DNA from: Saprospiraceae bacterium
GTDB lineage: Bacteria > Bacteroidota > Bacteroidia > Chitinophagales > Saprospiraceae
Assembly: GCA_016715965.1 (NCBI GenBank)
Contig: JADJXG010000001.1
Span: forward strand, 310,001 to 374,000
Length of the DNA stretch: 64,000 bases
Direction of reading: 5' to 3'
Below, piece after piece: positions 53,401-60,158 of the stretch. The position numbers and the translations under genes were made by a program. Under the pieces are notes generated by a model, which saw only the letters and a list, made by a program, of their open reading frames with translations, made no database searches and was not told the origin of the DNA. The stretch's first letter is position 1. Every line of letters begins with the position of its first letter.

Positions 53401-56400
53401 CAAAGTACACCTGGTTTCCGGTCAATGTCAGGTTGTCGTCTCCGTTGATTCCGTTGCAGGCAACTGTGTTGTTGGAGTTCGAACCGTTGTTCGTGCCCAA
53501 CAACTCTGCCATTCTGATCATCTTGAAGAATACATGTGGCTGACAGTTGTCATAGGATCCTTCATCCAGATCCTGTGCGCATATTCTGATCACGTTTTCG
53601 CCAGGGCTCTGATTGCCATTCAAGCTCACTGTAGTGGCTGTGCGGCATATCGGCTGTGGTGGTACGCGGTCTACTACGTTGATGACTACATGCTTTCTGG
53701 TGATGTTGCCACAGCAGTCTTCTGCCACGATCCATGCACTCTGAATTCCTTCCGGCATGCCAATAACTACGTATCCGCTTGTCTCGTTGCCAAGGATGGT
53801 TCCTCTTTCAACTTCAACGGTGTAGTGTATTTCATTTGAACAGTTGTCGATCAACCAGGCTGGTGGAACTTCCCAACGGCCGAAGCAGCTGTAGCTCTCC
53901 ATATTTACTCTGGCTGAATCAGGATACAGTACCTGCGGACCTTCTGCATCCGCTACTTTGATCACCTGGCTGTGTCCGCCAACTAAGCTCGTACACCAGT
54001 CCATCACGGTCCATTTTCTCAACAATTTGTAACATCCTACAGGACCTGCATCACAAGTTGGACTTGTTCTCAGATCAAATACGATGTCTTCATACGTCAC
54101 TGACAGGTTATGGCAGTTCGTGCCGCCCGGACGGCCTGTTCCTATCCACATAATATGTGTATCAGGACCCCAGCACAATGGGTTGTTTGGCTGCCACAAA
54201 CGGTGTTGTGGATAATACACCGGATCCGGATTTGGATGGCCGAAGTATTTGCTGTTTACATCATCGATACAGTTCCATCCCAATACTCTTGGAATTCTTC
54301 TGTTTGGATAGATATCGAGTTGTTGCGGTCTGGCCAACCAGTATACGCTGTCCAGTATGTAACCATCCAAACATACCGGATTGTCCAGCATGTGAGGTAC
54401 GATGTTCTTGTTTCTGTCTATTTTCTCATCGCAATTCAGCATTGGCTGATCGATGTTGTCCCAATTCGGAGGTGTTGTCACTGCCAACAAATCTCCAAGG
54501 GATACCAAAATATTTTGTACGCATACAGATCTGTTGCCATAAGAATCTTCTGCGGTCCAGGTACGTCTGATTGAATAAGCATATCCTACTGCGCAACTTC
54601 CTTTGGTGGTTACGTCTCTGTAGCTCAAGCTTACTCCACCGCAATTCTCATACACGGATGGTATGCCTGTATTGGCTGGAACTGGTTCTACATCACATGG
54701 TATCGTATCGTTTGGCGGACAGGTCAACACTGGTGGAAGTTTGTCTTCTACTGTCAACATTCCCCAACAGGTATTTCCGGTACGCGGATCGGTCACAGTC
54801 ACCTGAAGTTGTCTTCCGATGTCCTGACGACCTACCTGAGATCCTGCAATGGTTGGTCTTCTGTCCACAATGGCTTTGGTGATCCAGTCTCTGATGACCA
54901 CGGTGTAATTGTCATAACATCCATAAGGACCTCCTTCCAATACCATGTCCGGATTGATGGTGGCCCAGCAGCTGTCGTCCAGACTGATCTGTACCAAATC
55001 ATTGCATGCCAAGGCACGGGTTGGGTTGGAATATTCATTGACGCATACATCAAATATACATTCCGATCTGTTGCCGGCGCCATCTGTGGCACTGTAACAA
55101 AGCTGAGTACATCCGATCGGGAAGAAACAACCCGGTCCGTAAGGAGCTCCACAATCCTGTGAAACTGGAACCATGTTGGATCCACCACCGAATGCATAAC
55201 CGATTACACCAATCCAGTTAGAACCTCCAAATCCAAAAGAGCTGTTGATAAATGGAGCAGCAAACTCACCCCCTGTATAGGTGGCACCATTCAATGGAGT
55301 GGTGATCTGGGCATTACCCATTTGAGCTGCAGTACAACCATTAAACAAAGAAGCGTTGGTTCCCGGTGTACCAGGAGCGTGAATATAGATACCGCGGGTC
55401 TCACCTGGCATCATGGTCAAACAACCTGCTTTGAAAGAATCCACTCTAAAGAATGGAGCCACACATAAGCGGGTCGTATCATAAACTACACCTGTAATTA
55501 AATCAAAACTATCGATAATCGTGGTAAACTGAGCACCAAACTGTGGTGTGCGGGTAGCGCACAAAGTCCATGCGTTTGGTGTACCTTGTACCGGTGCGTG
55601 AGGACCAGGAGTTGAGCGATACCATATTCTGTGAGGAACATTGGCAAATGCACGCTCTCCCAACAATTGAAGATTCAAAGTCATACCAGAGGTGTTGACC
55701 AGGTCAAACATCACACCCCAGCTGTTGGCACCACCTGTGATGGACCAATAGGAAGCCGGAGGCAAACATACGGTCGTGATGCTACGAGGTCCAAACATAC
55801 CACCCGCTACAGGGCAATTGTCGATGGCCATAAATGGAGGGGCATCCCAGGAAACTTCACAAATTCCGGGACCTGCATTCAAAGTTACCAAATTGCCTTT
55901 TGGACAGGCAGGTATAAAAGTAGGAGGCTCTGTATCCGCAATCAATACTTGCTGATAAGAGGTATCAAATGCACCACATCCGGTGGATACTCTCCAAAGA
56001 ACATGTTTTAATCCAGGAGTTGTAAAAACCAAACCAGCTCCCGTACATGGAGTAAAAGTATTGTTGATACAACTCAATGAAGCTGCACTTGGTGGTCCTG
56101 CAAGAATCAAATAAGACAAAGCAGGTGCAGGAGCTGCTGGAGCTACGTTGCAACCCGAAGTGGCTAAATTGCTCACACCATCAAATACAGGGGCCAAGCC
56201 AGCAGGAACTGTGGCGGGCACCAATGTGGTGAATGTAGGACAAGCCAAAGGTGCGGGGCTACAAGTACCCGGAGCCAGTCCAAGGGTTGTAGTACCCGTA
56301 TAATTGGGCAATGTATTGGGCAAAGCGAAGGTCAATCCCCAGGAATTCATCTGGCCTGTTTCACCACCCCAGCCATTCTGGAATACCAAAGACCAGCTTC

Positions 56401-57010
56401 CTCCTATATTGGTACCAGCTGGATTGAAATCATGCAAACTGCAGGCTGTGTTAACAGAAGTAGATCCACATAGGTTACCAGCACCTAAATGTGTAGCTCC
56501 GCCAACAGGACCAGAGCGAATTTTGAATGTACCGTTGATTGTTCCAGCTGTTGCAGGATAAATCGTTGATGCGGTATCGCAAAGCCTAACGTTGATGGAG
56601 TTAGACGCGGACCCAGTTCCAATTGGGTTCAATAAATGAACATAACTGTCATTGGGTCTTCTTAAAGTTAAGTTAAAGTCTCCACCCCAGTTATTGAGCG
56701 AAAAATTAAGATTGACACCGGTCAATCTATAATTGCTAGGAGCAGATCCTCCAGTCAGTGTGGGTACCACCATTCTGAACTGGCTGGTCCAACCACTGAG
56801 TTTGGTACCGGCAGAACAACCTACCTGACCAAAAGCCGGTGGAAGTGAACATCCTCCAATCTGGTTGATGTTTGGAGCGGTGACATCACCGCAAACATCC
56901 TGATTGGAGATGCTTGAAAATGTTAGTTCTTGTGCCGACAATACCCCTTGGGAAAAGAGTACCAAAAGCATGCAAACTAAAAGTTTAGGTAAAACTTGGA
57001 AATTTTTCAT
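50447..57010 (-). CDS. Giant T9SS type A cargo with P-domain, HYR-like, dockerin-like and cohesin-like domains (paralog 4)
   Basis: A 2187-residue secreted protein; the signal peptide ends near residue 26 (VLSAQ). Residues about 50-235 resemble a proprotein-convertase P domain (FNLTLRRPNDSYVHLLNP, GGSWSLVFQNGWGGETGQMN, then SWGLTF). HYR domains follow, then the family opening module (CNDLVQISLDDSCWATINPD, about 670-760) and many HYR-like domains (about 760-1760). Then come the dockerin-like pair (about 1830-1890: GITTQDIIAIQKHILG, ADVNASKSITTADISELRKL), the IKMGDVTGDA module, a cohesin-like domain (about 1970-2085: AGESYRIGFKSSDFNQIAG, then FTLKYDRNALVFEGIEAG) and the T9SS signal (about 2103-2187). 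Codons from about residue 670 on are clearly more GC-rich than in neighbouring genes, suggesting very high expression. A small secreted protein gene lies 107 bp upstream. Confidence 0.92.
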   Translation of the reverse strand: MKNFQVLPKLLVCMLLVLFSQGVLSAQELTFSSISNQDVCGDVTAPNINQIGGCSLPPAFGQVGCSAGTKLSGWTSQFRMVVPTLTGGSAPSNYRLTGVNLNFSLNNWGGDFNLTLRRPNDSYVHLLNPIGTGSASNSINVRLCDTASTIYPATAGTINGTFKIRSGPVGGATHLGAGNLCGSTSVNTACSLHDFNPAGTNIGGSWSLVFQNGWGGETGQMNSWGLTFALPNTLPNYTGTTTLGLAPGTCSPAPLACPTFTTLVPATVPAGLAPVFDGVSNLATSGCNVAPAAPAPALSYLILAGPPSAASLSCINNTFTPCTGAGLVFTTPGLKHVLWRVSTGCGAFDTSYQQVLIADTEPPTFIPACPKGNLVTLNAGPGICEVSWDAPPFMAIDNCPVAGGMFGPRSITTVCLPPASYWSITGGANSWGVMFDLVNTSGMTLNLQLLGERAFANVPHRIWYRSTPGPHAPVQGTPNAWTLCATRTPQFGAQFTTIIDSFDLITGVVYDTTRLCVAPFFRVDSFKAGCLTMMPGETRGIYIHAPGTPGTNASLFNGCTAAQMGNAQITTPLNGATYTGGEFAAPFINSSFGFGGSNWIGVIGYAFGGGSNMVPVSQDCGAPYGPGCFFPIGCTQLCYSATDGAGNRSECIFDVCVNEYSNPTRALACNDLVQISLDDSCWATINPDMVLEGGPYGCYDNYTVVIRDWITKAIVDRRPTIAGSQVGRQDIGRQLQVTVTDPRTGNTCWGMLTVEDKLPPVLTCPPNDTIPCDVEPVPANTGIPSVYENCGGVSLSYRDVTTKGSCAVGYAYSIRRTWTAEDSYGNRSVCVQNILVSLGDLLAVTTPPNWDNIDQPMLNCDEKIDRNKNIVPHMLDNPVCLDGYILDSVYWLARPQQLDIYPNRRIPRVLGWNCIDDVNSKYFGHPNPDPVYYPQHRLWQPNNPLCWGPDTHIMWIGTGRPGGTNCHNLSVTYEDIVFDLRTSPTCDAGPVGCYKLLRKWTVMDWCTSLVGGHSQVIKVADAEGPQVLYPDSARVNMESYSCFGRWEVPPAWLIDNCSNEIHYTVEVERGTILGNETSGYVVIGMPEGIQSAWIVAEDCCGNITRKHVVINVVDRVPPQPICRTATTVSLNGNQSPGENVIRICAQDLDEGSYDNCQPHVFFKMIRMAELLGTNNGSNSNNTVACNGINGDDNLTLTGNQVYFDDCSYFCCADVGTRVMVVLRVFDVDPGPGPVTPVRMTSTAQPLHGRFSDCMVEVEVQNKAVPTVVAPPNIVVSCWFWFDIAKLTDPNDATFGRVVTDLTDRKKVVTQDLVCYKYCERNDYTGYPGFVPSNQVPKPAPNQACEYYWQYFDTAHWDNKYELTWGFDGYVLSSCGANPNITVNDLRECGQGIIQRIVSATGPNNINVTAIQTIWVVDCDPFYIDDLTCNDPRFSDVIWPNGVCTQTPVTINGCGADLSPDNPQLGRPQVINNADDNCALISIEYDDDVFTIEPDACMKVLRTWTIIDWCQYDPFISTEFGRWERLQVIKVRDQDKPVVTCNVGPCEPASIHPTLGVCVGHISLTADATDNCTPEDWLFWEYKIDAYNDRVGVHAGWDFRVGTLTERQFNAGDTVEYSHNPFADNPRNPFDASGTYPIGIHRINWFVEDGCGNVGTCETLFEIKDCKAPTPYCLTGIITVPMPASGCIDIWAKDLDHGSFDNCTAQEDLLFYFNGDVNATSITVCCDDFVNAGANDELRIEVEMWVEDEEGNRDYCKTVVIVQDNQDICPNTGSVGRITGELKTAGGEEANPVDMSLYNNGNMMKQTVGSPYAFRELDLSKTYMVSPVRNDDHANGITTQDIIAIQKHILGQQTINSPYKLIAADVNASKSITTADISELRKLILGNINEFSKVQSWTFVPGTHVFNNPLTPYDAPRVANVSFTQTTSPEEVAAPFVAIKMGDVTGDARASNASAVSSRTNGVLNIEVDEKSLVAGESYRIGFKSSDFNQIAGYQFTLKYDRNALVFEGIEAGALNVTEANFGTMRVNEGIITTSWNSNKGETVGKDGELFTLVFKAVRSAQVSSLFAITSDVTKAAAYDAMDQSKEVRMGVRTTKGVVESGIFELYQNEPNPFSKETVVSYRLPEAGAVTLSVYDVTGKVVRVYNLKGQKGLNSYQISKGDLNATGVLYYQLDAANHTATKRMVIIE

Positions 57011-57117
57011 GAAATTGAGTTTTAGAAAATTTTGGTTTATTTTTAAAAAGCAATCTTAGACCAAAGCCGCCGACTTAACTTAAGGGTAAAAGCAAGAATG
57101 CGGGCTTCAGACAGTGA

Positions 57118-57555
57118 TTACTGTCGAAGAATTCCAATAAGGGATTGATATTCCTGGGTATTTAGAACTCTTCTGATCGATTCATCTAAATTGATTGCAT
57201 TTCCAGACCTCACCACTAAATTGTTGTAATAATTCATGTCCATGCTGCTAAGCAATACAGCATAGGTATCCATGTTTGGATCCGGGCGGTTGGAAATTGC
57301 ATCCAGTACTCTTTTATACAGTTGTACAGTGATGTACTCCTGAGAATTAGGGCCTGCTTGTTTTGCCTGTGGATAAAGAGCATCAAAAGCTTGAGTTAGT
57401 ACAGTAACTGACTGATCGGCAGTCTTAAGTGGCGGGATGTTGTAAGCCTGTTGAGCACTCAGTCCTGTGAATAAGAAGAAACAGAACAACAACGGAATTA
57501 CAAGAATCCTTTTACCACTGAAAATCGGGTAGAATGTAAGATTCCTTTTTTTCAT
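57118..57555 (-). CDS. Hypothetical small secreted protein preceding paralog 4
   Basis: A 145-residue protein with a basic N-terminus and a signal peptide (about 15-35, ending LSAQ). The mature part of about 110 residues is helical: ADQSVTVLTQAFDALYPQAK, YITVQLYKRVLDAISN, then VLLSSMDMNYYNNLVVR and ESIRRVLNTQEYQSLIGILR. No cysteines, no T9SS signal, no family I recognise. It is the first gene of the transcript that continues into the 2187-residue cargo, so it may be a periplasmic partner of that protein (inference). Confidence 0.75.
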   Translation of the reverse strand: MKKRNLTFYPIFSGKRILVIPLLFCFFLFTGLSAQQAYNIPPLKTADQSVTVLTQAFDALYPQAKQAGPNSQEYITVQLYKRVLDAISNRPDPNMDTYAVLLSSMDMNYYNNLVVRSGNAINLDESIRRVLNTQEYQSLIGILRQ

Positions 57556-57830
57556 GAGATTTGATTTTAGTTAAATATTTAATAAAAAAATAATTTCCAC
57601 AATTGAATATAAGTTAATTCCAATGTGGCACATATTGCAACATACGCAACCTTAACGACAGATTGATCAAAATCCATCAAACTAGTTTAATCCCTTCTAA
57701 CATTGTTATTTAGCCAATGTTAAAATGAATTTTACAAAATTATAGACTGATTTTCCAAAGGATTTGCTTCGCCTGAGAAGAATCGAGTCACGAGTTTGGT
57801 TACAATGTGCACTACATGCCCATTTCAGGC

Positions 57831-57863
57831 CAAAGGTATTTAGATTTTCAAATTCGCTGCCAA
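57831..57863 (-). promoter_or_regulatory. Promoter of the 145-residue/paralog 4 transcript
   Basis: On the minus strand: TTG at 57863-57861, a 22-bp spacer, TACCTTTG at 57838-57831. The leader to the ATG at 57555 would be about 270 nt, long like those of paralogs 1 and 3. Confidence 0.55.
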
Positions 57864-58787
57864 CATATTTTAAATATTTTTATTATTAATTTATATAGTT
57901 CTATATTTCAATCCTTTAATATATTTTTTAATCTGAAAAGGGAACTTGTTTTTACTTATAATCCCTCTTTAAAAAGCAAATAATTAAACCGACATTTGAA
58001 CAATATTACGCCAGCTGAGGGAAAACTTGCTTTAAGTCAGAAAATGCCCTAAAAATACCTTTGCAAAATCCAAAATGTGCTCATTTCGACAAAGGTCAGT
58101 TTCAGTCAACCCACTTCCCTAAATACAACTCAAAATTATAAACGGTCAAAGAATTCATCCAATATTGTAAAAATGGAAGAAAAGGTTGTTCGAATCCAGA
58201 AATATCCGTTTCCCGACCAAAATTGGTTTGATCATCTTTCAATAATAAGTTTGGATCAAGTTTGAAATCCATTGAACATTTAAAACCATCCTTCCATTCA
58301 GGTTTGACCGACCCAAGCTTGACAACACAGCTTCTTTTAAGCAAAGTATTGCTTCTCAGATAGAGATTTGGAAACCCTACACATCCTTTCTAATTTATTA
58401 AACAAATGAAAATGACCATTCAATCATTGGATTGCAAACAAAACCAAGAACAAGGGTTTAGATTTTAATTTGATATTTCGAACGATGGAATTATAAAAAA
58501 AAAAATTCATTTATTCTTCTTTTTTTTCATTTCTAAACCTACGGCCAATTTATCAAATAATTGAGCTTTTTCAAGCTTATGAAGCATTCAAAATAGGTTT
58601 TCCAAGCATTTAAAAAAATCAACAAAAATCATTGCTAAAAATTATTTTCAAAACAAATGTCAGAACGTTTTTGTAAAAAAAAACAGATTAATAAATCCAA
58701 GTTGAGGTAGCATTCAAATTTAATTATCTTTCACTCAATTTCACTCCGGTCCAAAAAAATTTTCAAAAATTAACATTCCCACTTTTT

Positions 58788-58895
58788 GTCGCTCACGACT
58801 GAACGATCCAAGCTAAAAGCTTGGTAGAGTGCGACAGCGCTCTAAGTGAAGGAGCCGCGAAAGCGGAGTATCAAAAACGCAGCCTTTTCTAAGGC
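58788..58895 (+). repeat. Hairpin unit 1
   Basis: In order: GTCG/CGAC (58788-58799), linker TGAACGAT, H1 CCAAGCT/AGCTTGG (58808-58824), H2 TAGAGTGC/GCGCTCTA with loop GACA (58825-58844), linker AGTGAAGGAG, H3 CCGC/GCGG with loop GAAA (58855-58866), and a last hairpin GCCTT/AAGGC (58882-58895). Confidence 0.8.
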
Positions 58896-58953
58896 GGCAT
58901 CTTTCTAGGCTATAATAATCCTTATTTGGTTCATTTTGCAAAGTTCACTGTTG

Positions 58954-59084
58954 GGACAGATTTTGGGCGCTGTATATTGCCGCTCTATAATTTAATTTCA
59001 CTATGATAGTTTGTTTGATGGGTGTATCAAATTAATTTCAGTTAAAGGAGCGACAATATAAGGCGCTATTTCCAAAATCTGTCC
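58954..59084. repeat. 130-bp inverted repeat, MITE-like
   Basis: The left arm 58954-58985 starts GGACAGATTTTGG and continues GCGC, TATATTG, CGCTC. The right arm 59048-59084 is its inverse with a 5-nt insertion; the outer 13 bp are perfect. The 62-bp centre is AT-rich with two direct copies of TTAATTTCA. Flanking target duplications are not evident. Confidence 0.7.
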
Positions 59085-59196
59085 TTCTTGGGCCGCTGAC
59101 GAAAAGGCTCTTAAGATTAATCAATATTTAGATTGAAATATCAGTAAGAATGATGGTTTTCAAGCATTTCAACGCGGCCTAGGACTCCGTAGTGAT

Positions 59197-59262
59197 TGAG
59201 CGATCCACGACTTTAGGAGTGGTCGAGTGCGACAGCACGAGAAGCGAAAGAACGCGTTAGCG
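59197..59262 (+). repeat. Hairpin unit 2 (degenerate)
   Basis: TGAGCGATC, then H1 CCAC/GTGG (59205-59222, interrupted), then H2 with closing GTGC/GCAC and loop GACA (59223-59240), linker AAGCGAAAGA, and H3 CGC/GCG with loop GTTA (59253-59262). It has the same order as units 1 and 3, with weaker stems. Confidence 0.6.
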
Positions 59263-59313
59263 CTTGTGGGAAGCTAAACAAAAGAACAGCCCATCGAGGC
59301 GGCGCACTCCAAG

Positions 59314-59397
59314 CCGTCCTTTGAGGGACGGTTCCCTCCTTTTGGAGTGACTTTGTGTCACTCCAATGTTCCCCGTATGGGGAACACCAGTCAGTCA
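59314..59397 (+). repeat. Triple-hairpin repeat element, copy B
   Basis: H1 CCGTCC/GGACGG (59314-59331), spacer TTCCCTCCTT, H2 TTGGAGTGAC/GTCACTCCAA (59342-59366), H3 TGTTCCCC/GGGGAACA (59367-59386, loop GTAT), then CCAGTCAGTCA (59387-59397). It has the same architecture as copy A at 33083-33164: spacers and tail nearly identical, stems entirely different but paired. Confidence 0.85.
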
Positions 59398-59444
59398 CAT
59401 AGCGAAAGAGCTGCAGTTGGGTGAGTGAGGTGATCGTAGCGAAG

Positions 59445-59506
59445 TATCCTGCCATGCAGGATACCATCGTACGACAGTGCGATGGCGAAGTGAACCGCGA
59501 AAGCGG
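59445..59506 (+). repeat. Hairpin unit 3
   Basis: H1 TATCCTGC/GCAGGATA (59445-59463, loop CAT), H2 CCATCGTAC/GTGCGATGG (59464-59485, loop GACA, one G-U pair), linker CGAAGTGAA, H3 CCGC/GCGG with loop GAAA (59495-59506). Confidence 0.8.
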
Positions 59507-59550
59507 ATAATTGAAACAGCGAACTATCTTTGTTTTATCCCTTGCGCCTT

Positions 59551-59637
59551 GCCCCCAATTTATTGGCGGGGGCTCCTTCACTTTTTGAGCTGTTGCTCAA
59601 AACTGCTTCGCAGATCGTTCAGTCGTCTTTTGACGAC
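59551..59637 (-). repeat. Hairpin unit 4 (inverted)
   Basis: Read on the minus strand: GTCGTC/GACGAC (59637-59622), ACTGAACGAT, H1 CTGC/GCAG with loop GAA (59613-59603), H2 TTTTGAGC/GCTCAAAA with loop AACA (59602-59583), AGTGAAGGAG, then H3 with GCCCCC/GGGGGC arms (59573-59551). The order is that of unit 1 in the opposite orientation. Confidence 0.8.
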
Positions 59638-60127
59638 CAAAAGAAAGTAACATGCATATAGTTTGAAAAACATAAAATATTTTTTAAATTACAATAGTTG
59701 TTATGGAGGTTCAATTTTAAAATATCGTTACAAAATTTGTATACACTTGTAAATCAATGGTCATATTTTCAAATTACATTTATATCGGACAGGTGTGATT
59801 CAATTTATAAATCATAAACATCATTCACCTAATCATTAAACGGCATAGAATACAATGCTCCTTCGATGGATAGTTTTTATTTATTCTCTATTCCTTTTCT
59901 ACTCTGGAGTATTCTATTTTTAATGAAAATGAAAGCGATGTTTGGACAATTATTCAAGATTTACACAAAACAAAACAAACAAATCAAACACATCAAGCCT
60001 GGATCCCTATAAATTCTAATCAAGAGAAACTTCTTCTAAGATAAAAGTCAACTCTAACATCCAATTTGAGCACACTGAATTTCAGAAGTATGGTTTTACA
60101 AAATAAGACAACAAGTCATTTTTTAAT

Positions 60128-60135
60128 TATCTTTG
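60128..60135 (+). promoter_or_regulatory. -7 box of the FG-GAP lipoprotein gene
   Basis: TATCTTTG followed by C fits TAnnTTTG; initiation would be about 18-20 nt before the ATG at 60159. It supports that start over in-frame codons further upstream. Confidence 0.55.
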
Positions 60136-60158
60136 CCTCTCCAATTGAAACCTTATAT

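Larger units (their letters stand above)
58783..59637. mobile_element. Composite hairpin-rich repetitive element with inverted ends
   Basis: About 855 bp of noncoding, locally more GC-rich DNA made of: hairpin unit 1 (58788-58895, plus), a 130-bp inverted repeat (58954-59084), unit 2 (59197-59262, plus), the triple hairpin copy B (59314-59397), unit 3 (59445-59506, plus) and unit 4 (59551-59637, minus). Units 1 and 4 are the outer ends and face each other, sharing CGACTGAACGATC and AGTGAAGGAGCC in opposite orientation. No transposase is encoded, so any mobility would need help in trans. The mobile nature is inferred from structure. Confidence 0.6.
57556..60158. other. Long noncoding region, 2.6 kb
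   Basis: The largest gene-free tract in the window. It contains the promoter of the paralog 4 transcript (57831-57863), a lone plus-strand TACCTTTG box at 58056-58063 with no convincing gene behind it, the composite structured element at 58783-59637, and the -7 box of the lipoprotein gene at 60128. Open frames inside are short, have no recognisable product, and overlap hairpins. Confidence 0.75.

Noticed and set aside
52358..53839. A 493-codon open frame on the plus strand, plus shorter ones at 51725-52351 and 54110-54574
   Set aside because: They lie antisense to the GC-rich coding part of the 2187-residue T9SS cargo; their products are rich in Cys, Trp, Tyr and His with no domain, as expected from the reverse of biased codons.
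58102..58344. An 80-codon minus-strand frame and an overlapping 62-codon plus-strand frame behind a TACCTTTG box at 58056
   Set aside because: No homology recognised, a stop lies just upstream, and the region may be a decayed sequence; evidence is too thin for a gene.
59213..59581. A 122-codon frame on the minus strand
   Set aside because: It spans hairpin unit 2, the triple hairpin and unit 3; the composition follows from the hairpins, and no start signal or family is seen.
58783..59637. Possible CRISPR array
   Set aside because: Repeats are few, differ in stem sequence, include one inverted copy and have irregular spacing; no cas genes are near.
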